Shown: positions 26,262-36,117 of the stretch, one piece after another | Layout of the letters: each line of letters opens with the position of its first letter | How positions within the stretch are numbered: the first letter of the stretch is position 1 | Origin: Fuscovulum ytuae | Lineage (GTDB): Bacteria; Pseudomonadota; Alphaproteobacteria; Rhodobacterales; Rhodobacteraceae | Assembly (NCBI RefSeq): GCF_029953595.1 | Contig: NZ_CP124535.1 | Location: 1,706,001 to 1,770,000 of the forward strand | DNA length: 64,000 nucleotides | Direction: 5' to 3' | Made by a program: the position numbers and the translations under genes | Notes under the pieces: model-generated | What the model saw: the letters and a program-made list of their open reading frames with translations, nothing else | What the model was told of the DNA's origin: nothing | Database searches by the model: none

Positions 26262-28961
26262 ATGAACGGGGCGAGTAAAATTCTGACGGTCTCATACGGG
26301 ACCTTCTCTTGTACCTTGGAGGGGTTTGACGATCCCTTCAACACAATGAAGGCGATTGCGGAATACTTCCGCGACCTCGCCGCAGAGGACCGCTATTTCG
26401 GCGCGGAACCCCCGACGCCGGATGCTGCCATGCTGCATCGGATCGCCGAGCGCGAGATCCAGCGCAGGGTCGAGGCAAAGATTCAGGAAAATGGCGTGGT
26501 GCTGCGGGCGTCCGAGCCTGCGGAACCGTCGGAACCGATGATCGCGCCACCCGTTGCGGCGGAACCGGTTGCGACCACGGTTGCGCCAGAGGTTGTGGCT
26601 GCTGCTGCCAGCGTGGCCCCAGCTGTTTCGCCCGCTGTCGCCCCTGCGGCGACGGTGGCCAGCGAATCGGCGGTGGAACGGCTGATGCGCCTCCGGTCGG
26701 ATGTGGCCGCGCAGCCTTTGGCGGCGGTGCCGGTTGCGACCGCGCCCGTGGTGAGCTTTGCCATCCCCGATTATGTCGAGGATCTGGTCGAGGATGTGAT
26801 TGAGGCCGAAGGACAGGCCTCATCCGAAGCGCTGGCTGATCTTCTGCCCGAGATGGCCGAAGAGGCGATGCCGGAAGAGGCGGCAGAGGCCGCGCTGGAG
26901 GCTGAGGCTGTGGTTGTGGTCGATGAGGCCGCGCCGGAGGCTGAGGCTGTGGCGGTGGTCGAAGAGGCCGCGCTGGAGGCTGAGGCTGTAGCGGTGGTCG
27001 ATGAGGCCGCGCCGGAGGCTGAGGTTGCGGCGGTGGTCGATGAGGCCGCGCCGGAGGCTGAGGTTGCGGCGGTGGTCGATGCGGCCGCGCCGGAGGCTGA
27101 GGCTGTGGCGGTGGTCGAAGAGGCCGCGCCGGAAGCTGAGGCTGTGGCGGTGGTCGAAGAGGCCGCGCCGGAGGCTGAGGTTGCGGCGATGGTCGATGAG
27201 GCCGCGCCGGAGCTTTCGATAGAAGCGCAGTTGCAAGCCGAAGAGGCTGCGGATGCGGCAGCCCGCTACGATGTCTTTGCCGAGGATGAGGTTGCGGCGG
27301 TCGATCTGCCCGAAGGCCTTGCCCGCGCCTTGGCGGCGGTCGAGGAAGAGGCGGTCGTCGTGGACGCGCCAGTCCTTGAGGCCCCTGCAGAAACGGCCGA
27401 TCCGATTGCCGAAGTGATGGCGGATGCGGCAGCAACGGTGGATGAGGAGGCGGCGATGCGCGCCTCGCTTGAGGCCGTGCTGGGCGAAGCCGCGGACGTG
27501 GCCGAACCGACCCCGACCCCTGCGGAAGCAGAGGCAGAAGATGCAGCCGACGCGAGCGAGGCCGAGGTTGAGGTTGAGGTTGCTGAGGTTGAGGTTGCTG
27601 AGGTTGAGGTTGAGGTTGACGTTGCCGCAGCGGTCGAGGTGATTGAGGTTGAGGTCGCGGCAGCGGTCGAGATCACCGAGGAAGCCCCCGCAGAGGCCCC
27701 TGCCGAAGTGGCGGAAGAGCTGGCCGAGGAGGTCGCTGATGACACCCCGGCGGCTGCTATGGTTGGGGCTGCGGCATCCGCCGCGCCGGAACTGCGCCCC
27801 GGCGCGCAAGAAAAGCTGATGCGTGCCCGCGCCCGCGTGATCCGTATCCGCAAACCGGATGAGGCAGAGGCGGCGACATCCGAAGACACGCAGGCCGAAG
27901 CGCCAGTAAGCGCGATGGCGAATGAAGAACCCGCCCTTGCGGATTACGTCACGGCTTTGTCCGAGATGCCGGTTGAAGAACCCGCGGCAGCCAAGGAGCA
28001 ACCCGCAGAAGAGGCGAAAGCCCCGGCGGACACCCCCGATCTGGACAAGATCGGCGAGGTGGAGATGATCCTTTCGCCCGAAGATGAAGCGGCGTTGCAA
28101 CGCGAATTGGCGGCGCTGAGCGGGGTCGAACAGGACGATGCATCGCGGCGCGAGGCCGATGTCGTGGCCGATCTTTCGGTGGCGACAGAGGGGCGCAAGA
28201 ACTTTGACGGGCCGTCGGCGGATGAGGCGGTAAGCCGCCTGATGAAGCAGACCGACAACGAGATGGAGGGCAGCGAGGCCAAGCGTCGCCTGTCGGCCAT
28301 CCAGCATCTGCGCGCAGCTGTGGCGGCGACGGTGGCGGAACGCAAGGTCACCGGGGATGCCCCGCAGGACAATGAAAAGGTGTCGCGTCTGGCGCGCTAT
28401 CGCAATGATCTGGCGATGGCGGTGAAGAATGTCCTGCCGGGCCGTGGCGGTGAAGGGGCGGCAGAGCGCCCTGCCCCGTTGGTTCTGGTATCGGAACAGC
28501 GGATTGATCGTCCGCGTCCGGCAGCGGCGCCTGTGGCACCGGCCGCTCCGGCACAGGTTGCCCCGGTGCGCCCGCGCCGTGTCGCCTCATCCGGGGCGGC
28601 GATGCAGGCAGCCGAGGCCTTTGATGATGAGGATGCCGACGAAAACGACGAGAACCTGTTCGGCGACAGCCGGGGTTTTGCCGAATTCGTGGAAAGGGTC
28701 GGGGCGGAGAGCCTTGAGCAGATCCTCGAAGCGGCGGCGGCTTATCTGTCGGGCGTCGAAGGGCGCGACCATTTCAGCCGCCCGGCGCTGATGCAGAATG
28801 TGGCGGCGGTGGTGCCTTCGGGCAGCTTCCAGCGCGAAGACGGGCTACGCAGCTTTGGCGCGTTGCTGCGCAAGGGGCGCATTGCGAAAATCCGTCGCGG
28901 GCAGTTCACGCTGACCGAGGAATCGGCCTATCTGGCCGAGGCGCGCAAGATGGTGGGTTGA
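26262..28961 (+). CDS. Large Ala/Glu/Val-rich repeat protein with conserved termini
   Basis: 899 residues, function unknown. The N-terminal 85 residues ([39 protein letters not shown]) and the C-terminal 95 ([52 protein letters not shown]) look like folded, conserved modules; the tail resembles a winged-helix or DNA/RNA-binding fold. Between them lies a long acidic low-complexity region with eight 13-residue units (about 210-313) and a Glu-Val heptad-like run (about 435-470). No signal peptide is seen. The [15 protein letters not shown] region recalls proteins annotated in Rhodobacterales as chemotaxis-like, but I see no chemotaxis domain. It is a single gene with a terminator downstream. Confidence 0.8.
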   Translation: MNGASKILTVSYGTFSCTLEGFDDPFNTMKAIAEYFRDLAAEDRYFGAEPPTPDAAMLHRIAEREIQRRVEAKIQENGVVLRASEPAEPSEPMIAPPVAAEPVATTVAPEVVAAAASVAPAVSPAVAPAATVASESAVERLMRLRSDVAAQPLAAVPVATAPVVSFAIPDYVEDLVEDVIEAEGQASSEALADLLPEMAEEAMPEEAAEAALEAEAVVVVDEAAPEAEAVAVVEEAALEAEAVAVVDEAAPEAEVAAVVDEAAPEAEVAAVVDAAAPEAEAVAVVEEAAPEAEAVAVVEEAAPEAEVAAMVDEAAPELSIEAQLQAEEAADAAARYDVFAEDEVAAVDLPEGLARALAAVEEEAVVVDAPVLEAPAETADPIAEVMADAAATVDEEAAMRASLEAVLGEAADVAEPTPTPAEAEAEDAADASEAEVEVEVAEVEVAEVEVEVDVAAAVEVIEVEVAAAVEITEEAPAEAPAEVAEELAEEVADDTPAAAMVGAAASAAPELRPGAQEKLMRARARVIRIRKPDEAEAATSEDTQAEAPVSAMANEEPALADYVTALSEMPVEEPAAAKEQPAEEAKAPADTPDLDKIGEVEMILSPEDEAALQRELAALSGVEQDDASRREADVVADLSVATEGRKNFDGPSADEAVSRLMKQTDNEMEGSEAKRRLSAIQHLRAAVAATVAERKVTGDAPQDNEKVSRLARYRNDLAMAVKNVLPGRGGEGAAERPAPLVLVSEQRIDRPRPAAAPVAPAAPAQVAPVRPRRVASSGAAMQAAEAFDDEDADENDENLFGDSRGFAEFVERVGAESLEQILEAAAAYLSGVEGRDHFSRPALMQNVAAVVPSGSFQREDGLRSFGALLRKGRIAKIRRGQFTLTEESAYLAEARKMVG
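26889..27212 (+). repeat. 39-bp coding tandem repeat, eight copies
   Basis: Eight back-to-back 39-bp units (26889-27200) plus a 12-bp partial copy, each beginning GCCGCGCYGGAGGCTGAGG, encode the 13-residue unit [13 protein letters not shown] with small variants. The copies fall into two subtypes (GCTGTG versus GTTGCG in the middle), alternating in a pattern that suggests unequal crossing-over. Frame is kept because 39 is a multiple of three. Confidence 0.95.
27564..27623 (+). repeat. GAGGTT hexanucleotide tract in coding sequence
   Basis: GAGGTT x3, GCT, GAGGTT x2, GCT, GAGGTT x3, GACGTT. It encodes an alternating Glu-Val stretch of the 899-residue protein. The tract is prone to slippage in units of two codons, which would not break the frame. 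Confidence 0.9.
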
Positions 28962-29015
28962 CCCCACGGCCAAACGGAATCGCGGGCCGGGTGCTGCCAA
29001 CCGGGCCCCAAGGGG

Positions 29016-29044
29016 AAGGCGGACCTGATCGGGGCCGCCTTTTT
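29016..29044 (+). terminator. Rho-independent terminator after the 899-residue protein
   Basis: Stem AAGGCGG / CCGCCTT with a 12-base loop, followed by a run of five T. It lies 55 bases after the stop codon and between convergent genes. Confidence 0.8.
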
Positions 29045-29055
29045 CCATTCGGGGA

Positions 29056-29292
29056 TCAGTTGCGCGCGTCGTCGTCGGGCGCATCCGGGTCTGCCTGCCC
29101 GACACCCTTGAACACCGCCTTGAAAGGCAGCGCCCAAAGGATGCCAAGGCCGATATAAATCAGCAGTTCCAGCCAGATCGGCGGGCGGTCGAACAGGCCA
29201 ACGACATTCACCGCCACCACAATGTAAAGCGGCAGGCCGATCAGCAGGATCAGCAGCGAAAGGCGGCGGCGGGTCTTGTAGGGAAGCGCCAT
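29056..29292 (-). CDS. DUF2842 small membrane protein
   Basis: 78 residues with two transmembrane helices (SLLILLIGLPLYIVVAVNVV and LELLIYIGLGILWALPFKAV). The MALPYKTRRRLSLL start and the ALPFK-F-G motif fit DUF2842, an alphaproteobacterial family of unknown function. It lies 21 bp after purA on the same strand, which suggests cotranscription. Confidence 0.85.
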   Translation of the reverse strand: MALPYKTRRRLSLLILLIGLPLYIVVAVNVVGLFDRPPIWLELLIYIGLGILWALPFKAVFKGVGQADPDAPDDDARN

Positions 29293-29313
29293 CGTCTGTC
29301 CTGCTCCTGTCTG

Positions 29314-30606
29314 TTAGTCGGCGAAGGGGTCGGTCACGAGGATCGTGTCATCGCGTTCGGGCGAAGTGGAAAGTAGGGCGACCGGGCAGTGGATCAATTC
29401 CTCGATCCGGCGCACATATTTGATCGCAGCCCCCGGCAGATCGGCCCAAGACCGCGCGCCGGCGGTGGATTGGGTCCAGCCTTCCATTTCTTCGTAGATC
29501 GGCTTGACGCGGGCCTGAAGATTGGCGGCGGTGGGCAGATAATCCAGCCGTTCGCCATCCAGTTCATAGCCCGTGCAGATCTTCAGGGTTTCGAAGCCGT
29601 CCAGCACGTCAAGTTTCGTCAGCGCGATGCCCGACACACCCGATGTGGCGCAGGTCTGGCGCACGAGGACGGCATCGAACCAGCCGCAGCGCCGCTTGCG
29701 CCCAGTGACCGTGCCAAATTCATGGCCGCGTTCACCAAGCCTTTCGCCATCGGCATCGAAAAGTTCGGTAGGGAAAGGGCCTTCGCCCACGCGGGTGGTA
29801 TAGGCCTTGACGATGCCAAGGACGAAATCCACCGCCGTCGGGCCAAGCCCCGTGCCGGTCGCGGCCATCCCGGCCAGCGTGTTGGAGGAGGTGACATAAG
29901 GATAAGTGCCGAAATCCACATCCAGAAGCGAGCCTTGCGCGCCTTCGAACAGGATGCGCTTGCCGGCGCGGCGCGCCTCGGTCAGCACTTTCCAGACGGG
30001 TTTCGCATAGGGCAGAATCTTCGGCGCAACCTCAAGGAGTTGCGCCTTCAGCGCAGCGGCATCAATCGGATCAAGGCCAAGACCCGCGCGCAGCGCGTTG
30101 TGATGGGTAAGCAGGCGGCCAATGCGCAGATCGAGCGTTGCCTCATCGGCAAGGTCGGCCACGCGGACGCTGCGGCGACCGACCTTGTCTTCATAGGCGG
30201 GGCCGATGCCGCGCCCCGTGGTGCCGATCTTGGCAACGGCATTCTGGCTTTCACGCGCCCGGTCCAACTCGCCATGCACGGGCAGGATGAGGGGGGTGTT
30301 TTCCGCGATCAGCAGGTTGTCCGGCGAGACATCGACGCCTTGGCCGCGGAGTTTTTCGATTTCAGACAGAAGCGCCCAAGGGTCGAGGACGACGCCATTG
30401 CCGATGACCGAAAGCTTGCCGCCGCGCACGATTCCCGAAGGCAGGAGCGAAAGCTTGTAGACATTGCCATCGATGACAAGGGTATGGCCCGCATTATGCC
30501 CGCCCTGAAAGCGGGCGACGATATCGGCGCGTTCCGACAGCCAGTCGACGATCTTGCCCTTGCCCTCGTCGCCCCATTGGGCGCCCACGACCACCACGTT
30601 TGCCAT
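29314..30606 (-). CDS. purA: Adenylosuccinate synthetase
   Basis: 430 residues. It joins IMP and aspartate using GTP in AMP synthesis. The N-terminal [20 protein letters not shown] holds the catalytic Asp and P-loop, then [22 protein letters not shown] and the GTP-specificity region TKLDVLDG. The ATG at 30606 begins the family sequence (MANVVVV); the reading frame continues upstream without similarity. Confidence 0.97.
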   Translation of the reverse strand: MANVVVVGAQWGDEGKGKIVDWLSERADIVARFQGGHNAGHTLVIDGNVYKLSLLPSGIVRGGKLSVIGNGVVLDPWALLSEIEKLRGQGVDVSPDNLLIAENTPLILPVHGELDRARESQNAVAKIGTTGRGIGPAYEDKVGRRSVRVADLADEATLDLRIGRLLTHHNALRAGLGLDPIDAAALKAQLLEVAPKILPYAKPVWKVLTEARRAGKRILFEGAQGSLLDVDFGTYPYVTSSNTLAGMAATGTGLGPTAVDFVLGIVKAYTTRVGEGPFPTELFDADGERLGERGHEFGTVTGRKRRCGWFDAVLVRQTCATSGVSGIALTKLDVLDGFETLKICTGYELDGERLDYLPTAANLQARVKPIYEEMEGWTQSTAGARSWADLPGAAIKYVRRIEELIHCPVALLSTSPERDDTILVTDPFAD

Positions 30607-30788
30607 CGGGACTGTCCTTTTCCGGTCCAGTGAAACCGTGCGTCCTATAGCGAGGTGCGGGGGGGATGGAAACGGGGAAATGGTCGCGGCATGGGGCCTG
30701 TGGGCCAAATTCGTGCGAAGGAATTTGCAAATTTCCTCGAAGAAATTTCGGCCTTGCCGGCAGGATCGGCGGACGGCAGGGTTGGCGG

Positions 30789-31178
30789 ATGTTCCTTTAC
30801 ATCACACTTGGCACCAACGACCTTGACCGCGCGATGCGGTTCTATGACCCGGTTATGGCGACGCTGGGTCTTGACCGGGCCCGCACGCTGGAGGGCGAGA
30901 TCGGCTATGCCGCGCCGGGGGATAGCCGTTGCCGCCTTTGGGTGACGCGGCCTTTCGATGGGCGTCCCGCCACGGTGGGCAACGGGTCGATGCCTGCGCT
31001 TGTGGCCGCAACGCGGGCGGCGGTGGACGCGTTCCACGCCGCCGCCTTGGCGCATGGCGGAAGCGATGAGGGTGCGCCGGGGTTGCGGCCCTTTGGCCCA
31101 TCCTTCTATGCCTGCTATGTGCGCGATCCTGACGGCAACAAACTGTCGGCAGTTTGCGAGGGCGGGGCCGAGGGGTGA
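30789..31178 (+). CDS. VOC-family (glyoxalase/bleomycin-resistance fold) protein
   Basis: 129 residues. It is a single vicinal-oxygen-chelate module: [20 protein letters not shown] at the N-terminus and [19 protein letters not shown] at the C-terminus, with metal-ligand-like residues. Enzymatic role not assigned. The ATG at 30789 is preferred since the frame upstream has no similarity. It lies 68 bp upstream of secG on the same strand. Confidence 0.82.
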   Translation: MFLYITLGTNDLDRAMRFYDPVMATLGLDRARTLEGEIGYAAPGDSRCRLWVTRPFDGRPATVGNGSMPALVAATRAAVDAFHAAALAHGGSDEGAPGLRPFGPSFYACYVRDPDGNKLSAVCEGGAEG

Positions 31179-31245
31179 CGCGCCCACTTGCGCGCCTGTC
31201 CCCATACGCCTAGATAGGCGCGTCAGATCGCGGAAAGCCTGCCTT

Positions 31246-31629
31246 ATGGAAAATGTCGTCCTCACCATCCACCTGATCCTTGCGCTGCTGCTGGTCGGCG
31301 TTGTGCTGCTGCAGCGGTCAGAAGGGGGCGGGCTTGGCATGGGCGGTGGCAATTCCGTGATGACGGGGCGCGGTGCGACGACCGCGCTTCAAAAGCTGAC
31401 ATGGCTTTTCGCGGTGTGTTTCATCATCACCTCGCTGACGCTGACCTATTTCGCGGCGCAGGGCGCAGGCGGCGGGTCGGTGATCGACCAGATCGGCGCG
31501 GATGCCCCGGCACCGGAACCGGGCGAGGCGCCGCTTGGGTCTGATCTTCTGCCCCCGGCACCGGCGGATGCGCCCCTGGCGCCGCCCGCGGCTGATGCCC
31601 CGGCAACCCCGCCTGCGGCCAATCCGTAA
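31246..31629 (+). CDS. secG: Preprotein translocase subunit SecG
   Basis: 127 residues. SecG is a small component of the SecYEG channel. Two transmembrane helices (VVLTIHLILALLLVGVVLLQ and KLTWLFAVCFIITSLTLTYF) flank the conserved RSEGGGLGMGGG-NSVMTGRGA loop. The C-terminal 50 residues are Pro/Ala-rich, as usual in Rhodobacterales. secG upstream of pyrG is a common arrangement. Confidence 0.95.
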   Translation: MENVVLTIHLILALLLVGVVLLQRSEGGGLGMGGGNSVMTGRGATTALQKLTWLFAVCFIITSLTLTYFAAQGAGGGSVIDQIGADAPAPEPGEAPLGSDLLPPAPADAPLAPPAADAPATPPAANP

Positions 31630-31713
31630 CACCACCTATTGACGCGAATACCACGGGACGGCCCGTATCTTGCGGCCCGGTTGCAAGCCGGGCCGAGGTC
31701 GGGTAAGGCTTAA

Positions 31714-31778
31714 CTCCCGTGATGGTGCGATTCCCTTGCAGGGTTTCACATCGCCCCTTTGACCAGACATCACGGGAG
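31714..31778 (+). promoter_or_regulatory. pyrG 5' leader with ribosome-site-sequestering inverted repeat
   Basis: CTCCCGTGATG (31714-31724) pairs perfectly with CATCACGGGAG (31768-31778), with 43 bases between them that can form inner stems (GCGAT/ATCGC, CCCT/AGGG). The GGGAG in the right arm is the Shine-Dalgarno of pyrG, eight bases before the TTG start at 31787. A GGCCCGG/CCGGGCC hairpin lies just upstream (about 31674-31694). The layout suggests translational control of CTP synthase; the ligand or protein is unknown. Confidence 0.55.
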
Positions 31779-31786
31779 ATCCGACC

Positions 31787-33430
31787 TTGGCGCGCTATAT
31801 CTTTATCACCGGCGGCGTGGTGTCCTCATTGGGCAAGGGGCTGGCTTCGGCGGCACTTGGGGCGCTGTTGCAGGCGCGGGGATATACGGTGCGGTTGCGC
31901 AAGCTAGACCCCTATCTGAACGTCGATCCCGGCACGATGTCGCCCTTTGAACATGGCGAGGTCTTCGTGACCGATGACGGGGCGGAAACCGATCTGGACC
32001 TTGGGCATTACGAGCGCTTTACCGGCGTGCATGCGCGGCAGACCGACAGCATCTCATCCGGGCGCATCTATTCCAATGTGCTAGAGAAGGAACGGCGGGG
32101 GGATTACCTCGGCAAGACGATTCAGGTCATTCCGCATGTGACCAATGAGATCAAGAATTTCCTGCGGATCGGGGATGACGAGGTCGATTTCATGCTGTGC
32201 GAGATTGGCGGCACAGTGGGTGATATTGAAGGGCTGCCGTTCTTTGAGGCGATCCGGCAATTCATCCATGAACGCCCGCGCGGCCAGTCGATCCTGATGC
32301 ATCTGACGCTTTTGCCCTATCTCGCGGCAAGCGGGGAGTTGAAGACAAAGCCAACGCAGCACTCAGTGAAGGAATTGCAGTCGATCGGTCTGGCGCCTGA
32401 TGTGCTGGTCTGCCGATCGGAACATCCGATCCCGGAGAAGGAGCGCGAAAAGATCGCACTGTTCTGCAATGTGCGGAAAGAGGCGGTTATCCCCGCCTAT
32501 GACTTGAAGACGATCTACGAGGCACCCCTTGCCTATCACAAGGCTGGGCTGGATCAGGCGGTGCTGGATGCCTTTGGCATCACACCCGCGCCGAAGCCGA
32601 ACCTTGCGCGGTGGGAGGATGTGATGGATCGCATCTCGCATCCCGAGGGCGAGGTGCGGGTGGCCATTGTAGGGAAATATACGCAGCTGGAGGACGCCTA
32701 TAAGTCGATTGCCGAGGCGCTGACCCATGGCGGGATGGCCAATCGCACCAAGGTGCGCGCCGAATGGATCGATGCCGAGATCTTCGAGCGTGAAGACCCC
32801 GCCCCCTATCTGGAGAATTTCCACGCGATCCTTGTGCCCGGCGGGTTCGGGGAACGGGGGACGGAAGGCAAGATCAAGGCCGCGCAATTCGCGCGCGAAA
32901 AGAAGATCCCCTATCTGGGCATCTGTCTTGGAATGCAGATGGCGGTGATCGAGGCGGCGCGGAACTTGGTCGGCCTTGCCAATGCGGGGTCGGAGGAATT
33001 CGACCATGAGGCAGGCGAGAAGCGGTTCACGCCTGTCGTCTATCACCTGAAGGAATGGGTGCAGGGCAACCATGTCGTCGCGCGGAAGGTGACGGATGAC
33101 AAGGGCGGCACGATGCGGCTGGGGGCCTATACGGCGCATCTGAAGGATGGGTCGAGGGTCGCGCAGGTCTATGGCGAGGCGGTGATCGAGGAACGCCACC
33201 GCCATCGCTATGAGGTGGATATCCAGTATCGCGACAAGCTTGAGAAATGCGGGCTGATCTTTTCCGGCATGTCCCCCGATGGGCGGCTGCCCGAGATCGT
33301 GGAGGTGAAGGATCACCCGTGGTTCATCGGGGTGCAGTTTCACCCGGAGCTGAAGTCGAAGCCCTTTGCGCCGCATCCGCTCTTTGCCGATTTCGTGCGC
33401 GCGGCGGTGGAGGTGAGCCGGCTGGTGTAA
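31787..33430 (+). CDS. pyrG: CTP synthase
   Basis: 547 residues. It aminates UTP to CTP using glutamine and ATP. The N-terminal synthase domain starts [20 protein letters not shown] and contains the P-loop and the [11 protein letters not shown] region. The C-terminal glutamine amidotransferase domain (from about residue 290) carries the nucleophile Cys in [11 protein letters not shown] and the His/Glu pair in [10 protein letters not shown]. The start codon is TTG, fixed by family conservation and a GGGAG eight bases upstream. That GGGAG lies in a stem (see leader). Confidence 0.97.
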   Translation: MARYIFITGGVVSSLGKGLASAALGALLQARGYTVRLRKLDPYLNVDPGTMSPFEHGEVFVTDDGAETDLDLGHYERFTGVHARQTDSISSGRIYSNVLEKERRGDYLGKTIQVIPHVTNEIKNFLRIGDDEVDFMLCEIGGTVGDIEGLPFFEAIRQFIHERPRGQSILMHLTLLPYLAASGELKTKPTQHSVKELQSIGLAPDVLVCRSEHPIPEKEREKIALFCNVRKEAVIPAYDLKTIYEAPLAYHKAGLDQAVLDAFGITPAPKPNLARWEDVMDRISHPEGEVRVAIVGKYTQLEDAYKSIAEALTHGGMANRTKVRAEWIDAEIFEREDPAPYLENFHAILVPGGFGERGTEGKIKAAQFAREKKIPYLGICLGMQMAVIEAARNLVGLANAGSEEFDHEAGEKRFTPVVYHLKEWVQGNHVVARKVTDDKGGTMRLGAYTAHLKDGSRVAQVYGEAVIEERHRHRYEVDIQYRDKLEKCGLIFSGMSPDGRLPEIVEVKDHPWFIGVQFHPELKSKPFAPHPLFADFVRAAVEVSRLV

Positions 33431-33431
33431 A

Positions 33432-33543
33432 GCGAAATCTGACGCAGATTTCGCGGCGTTTTCTGCGCGCAGAAAACGGGTGATGACCGGCGGGAGCCGG
33501 AATTTGCGTCAAATTCCGGTGCGTTTCCTGTGTCAGGAAACGC
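33432..33543. repeat. Four consecutive perfect hairpins after pyrG
   Basis: Four perfect inverted repeats follow immediately after the pyrG stop: GCGAAATCT/AGATTTCGC (33432-33454), CGTTTTCTGCG/CGCAGAAAACG (33457-33478), CCGGAATTTG/CAAATTCCGG (33497-33519) and GCGTTTCCTG/CAGGAAACGC (33521-33543). A fifth, CCGGC/GCCGG (33487-33500), competes with the third. All centres carry related TGCGCA- or TGACGCA-like cores. They can terminate transcription of pyrG and of the convergent terC-like gene. Confidence 0.9.
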
Positions 33544-33578
33544 TTTCGCGGTCGGACCATGTCGATCTTCGTGGCAGC

Positions 33579-34241
33579 CTAGCCCAGAATTGCCGCCATG
33601 GCGGGGCCAACTTCGTGCCAGCCTTCCCAGATCATCTTCAAGGCCACATAGACGATGATCGCCAGACCCACATAGGCGATCCAGCGGTGGCGGCTGAGAA
33701 GCCGCGCGATGAAGCTGGCCGCAAGGCCCATCAGCGCGATGGAGAGGGCAAGGCCAAGGATCAGGACGGACGGATGTTCCCGCGCCGCCCCTGCGACGGC
33801 GAGGACGTTATCAAGGCTCATGGAGACATCGGCGATGATGATCTGCACCGCCGCCTGACGGAAGGTCTTGCGCGGTGCGGGTGCAACGATGCCGTCCCGG
33901 TTGAGGTCGGCATCGGCGAGCGCCTCTTGCGCGGTCTCTTCCTCGGCGGCGTGGCCTTCGCGAAGTTCGCGCCACATCTTCCAACAGACCCAGAGGAGAA
34001 GGATACCCCCCGCCAGAACCAGCCCCGTCACCGCCATGAGTTGCGTGGTGACCATGGCAAAGACGATGCGCAGCACGGTTGCGGCAAGGATGCCCACAAG
34101 GATGGCCTTGGTGCGCATCTCTTTCGGCAGGCCTGCGGCGGCAAGGCCGATGACCACGGCATTGTCGCCCGCTAGCACGAGGTCGATGGCGATGACCTGC
34201 GCCAAGGCGGTCAGGCCCTCGGCGGTGAAAAGTTCGAACAT
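33579..34241 (-). CDS. TerC-family integral membrane protein (YjbE type)
   Basis: 220 residues with about seven transmembrane helices. The N-terminal IDLVLAGDNAVVIGLAAAGL and the DVSMSLDNVLAVAGAA motif carry the paired acidic Asp residues typical of TerC/YkoY, proposed to handle metal (manganese) or tellurite export. The central loop (about 90-130, AEEETAQEALADADLNRDG) contains an EF-hand-like acidic stretch. It starts at ATG 34241 after GAGGGAC, and is divergent from rlmJ. Confidence 0.87.
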   Translation of the reverse strand: MFELFTAEGLTALAQVIAIDLVLAGDNAVVIGLAAAGLPKEMRTKAILVGILAATVLRIVFAMVTTQLMAVTGLVLAGGILLLWVCWKMWRELREGHAAEEETAQEALADADLNRDGIVAPAPRKTFRQAAVQIIIADVSMSLDNVLAVAGAAREHPSVLILGLALSIALMGLAASFIARLLSRHRWIAYVGLAIIVYVALKMIWEGWHEVGPAMAAILG

Positions 34242-34396
34242 GTCCCTCGGTTCCCTTTTGGGTTTTGGTTTGGCTACGCCTGTGGCGGGGCGCTGTAAAT
34301 CGGGCAGTTCGGCGCGGCGCAAGAAAGGGCCGTTCTTGCATCACCGCAGCATCAGGCCCGCTTGCGCGGGGCGCGGCTTCCGGGTTAGGCGGGGAC

Positions 34397-35182
34397 ATGC
34401 TTTCCTATCAGCACAGCTATCACGCGGGAAACCTTGCCGATGTGCAGAAGCACGCGCTTTTGTGCTGGACGCTCGAGTATCTGACGCGCAAGGACAAACC
34501 GCTGTCCTATATCGAGACCCATTCCGGGCGCGGGCTTTACGATCTTTCGGGGGCAGAGGCGGAAAAGACCGGCGAAGCGGCCTTGGGGATCGCGCGCATC
34601 GAAGGGGCCTTTTCGGCGGATCACCCTTATCGGCGGTCGCTGGCCGGGGTGCGGGCGCTGCATGGGGCGCAGGCCTATCCGGGGTCGCCGCTGCTGGCGG
34701 CGATGGGGCTGCGCGAGGGCGATGTGATGCATCTGGCGGAACTGCATCCGCAGGAACATGCGGCGCTGGTGACGCTTTTGGAGCCATGGGGGGCGCATAT
34801 CCAAAAGCGGGACGGGTTTGAGATGGCGCTGGCGATCACCCCGCCCACGCCCCGGCGGGGGATGCTGCTGATCGATCCATCCTATGAGGTGAAGGCGGAT
34901 TATCAGACGATCCCGAAATTCATCGGGCAGATCGCGCGCAAGTGGAATGTGGGGATTATCGCGCTGTGGTATCCGATCCTGACAGATGGCCCGCATCGCC
35001 CGATGCTTGAGGCGCTGATGACCGCGCATCCGGGGGCCTTGCGCCATGAGGTCCGCTTTCCGCCGGTTCGCGCGGGGCATCGGATGGTGGGGTCTGGGAT
35101 CTGGATGCTGAACCCGCCCTTCGGGATAGATGAGGAATGCGCGCGGCTGGATGCGCTTTTCCGGGGGATTTCGGATGCTTGA
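34397..35182 (+). CDS. rlmJ: 23S rRNA (adenine-2030-N6)-methyltransferase
   Basis: 261 residues. It methylates A2030 of 23S rRNA using SAM. The N-terminus MLSYQHSYHAGNLADVQKHA is highly diagnostic, with SYIETHSGRGLYDL (SAM region) and the catalytic motif LLIDPSYEVKADYQ (DPSY, a variant of DPPY). The start is ATG 34397. The last eight bases overlap the PhzF-like gene, so translation of the two is probably coupled. Confidence 0.94.
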   Translation: MLSYQHSYHAGNLADVQKHALLCWTLEYLTRKDKPLSYIETHSGRGLYDLSGAEAEKTGEAALGIARIEGAFSADHPYRRSLAGVRALHGAQAYPGSPLLAAMGLREGDVMHLAELHPQEHAALVTLLEPWGAHIQKRDGFEMALAITPPTPRRGMLLIDPSYEVKADYQTIPKFIGQIARKWNVGIIALWYPILTDGPHRPMLEALMTAHPGALRHEVRFPPVRAGHRMVGSGIWMLNPPFGIDEECARLDALFRGISDA

Positions 35183-36071
35183 ATTCCGCACGCTGGACGT
35201 TTTCACCACGCAGGCCTTCACGGGCAATCCGCTGGCGGTGGTGTTGGGGGCGGATGGGCTTACCACGGCGCAGATGCAGACTGTCGCGCGGGAATTCAAC
35301 CTGTCGGAGACGATCTTCGTGATGGCACCGCGCGATGCGGCGCATCGGGCGCGGGTGCGCATCTTCTTTCCGACGGCGGAAATTCCTTTTGCGGGCCACC
35401 CCACTATCGGATGCGCGGTGTTGCTGGCCGGGATGGATGCGGAGAGCGGAGATTTCGAGCGGCATCTGGTGCTGGAGGAGGAGGCGGGGCTGGTGCCTGT
35501 CACCGTCTGGCGCAGAGGCGGCGTGACGGAGGCAGAGTTTACCGCCCCCGTCCTTCCGCATGGGACGGAGGGGCGGGTGGATGGTTCCTTGGCAGAAGCC
35601 CTTGGTCTGACGCCAGAAGAGATCGGCTTTGGCGCGCATCGGCCGGGGATCTGGCAGGGCGGGCCACGGTTTTTGTATGTGCCTGTCGCCTCGCTTGCCG
35701 CGCTGGCACGGGCGCGGGTGATGCAGCCACATTGGGATGCGGTGATGGCGGCGGCGAGGGTGGATAGCGCCTATCTTTACACGTCCGGCGCGGATTGCGA
35801 CGTCCGGGCGCGGATGTTTTCGCCCACGGCGGGCATTCCAGAGGACCCTGCAACCGGGTCGGCCACGGCGATCCTTGCGGCGCAACTGATGGCAAGCGGG
35901 GTCTTGAGCGATGGCGCGACGCGGTTCCATCTGCGGCAGGGCGTCGAGATGGGACGGGCATCGGACCTGTTCATGACGGTGGATGTCGCGGGTGGGGCCC
36001 TGCGCGCGGTGCGCATCCGGGGCGCGGCGGTGGCGATTTCGGAAGGCCGTATCACGATCCCGCAGCCGTGA
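35175..36071 (+). CDS. PhzF-family epimerase/isomerase-like protein
   Basis: 298 residues. It has a diaminopimelate-epimerase fold. The catalytic glutamate Glu45 in NLSETIFV matches PhzF, and the paired GHPTIGCAVLL and PATGSATAILAAQLMASG motifs mark the two domains. It is unlikely to make phenazines: no other phz gene is nearby. The reaction here is unknown. It starts inside the last codons of rlmJ. Confidence 0.9.
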   Translation: MLEFRTLDVFTTQAFTGNPLAVVLGADGLTTAQMQTVAREFNLSETIFVMAPRDAAHRARVRIFFPTAEIPFAGHPTIGCAVLLAGMDAESGDFERHLVLEEEAGLVPVTVWRRGGVTEAEFTAPVLPHGTEGRVDGSLAEALGLTPEEIGFGAHRPGIWQGGPRFLYVPVASLAALARARVMQPHWDAVMAAARVDSAYLYTSGADCDVRARMFSPTAGIPEDPATGSATAILAAQLMASGVLSDGATRFHLRQGVEMGRASDLFMTVDVAGGALRAVRIRGAAVAISEGRITIPQP

Positions 36072-36117
36072 CGCGCGCGCCCTTGCCGCAGGCGCGGCGG
36101 GTGCTAATCTGCGCGCC

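Noticed and set aside
26820-28307. 495-residue minus-strand frame opposite the repeat protein.
   Set aside because: It is the mirror of the 39-bp repeats, rich in Arg/His/Leu, with no start signal or similarity.
31640-31786. Possible tRNA gene in the secG-pyrG gap (GTGCGATTCCC looks like a T-arm).
   Set aside because: No matching acceptor stem, anticodon arm or CCA can be paired; the inverted repeat is better explained as an mRNA leader.
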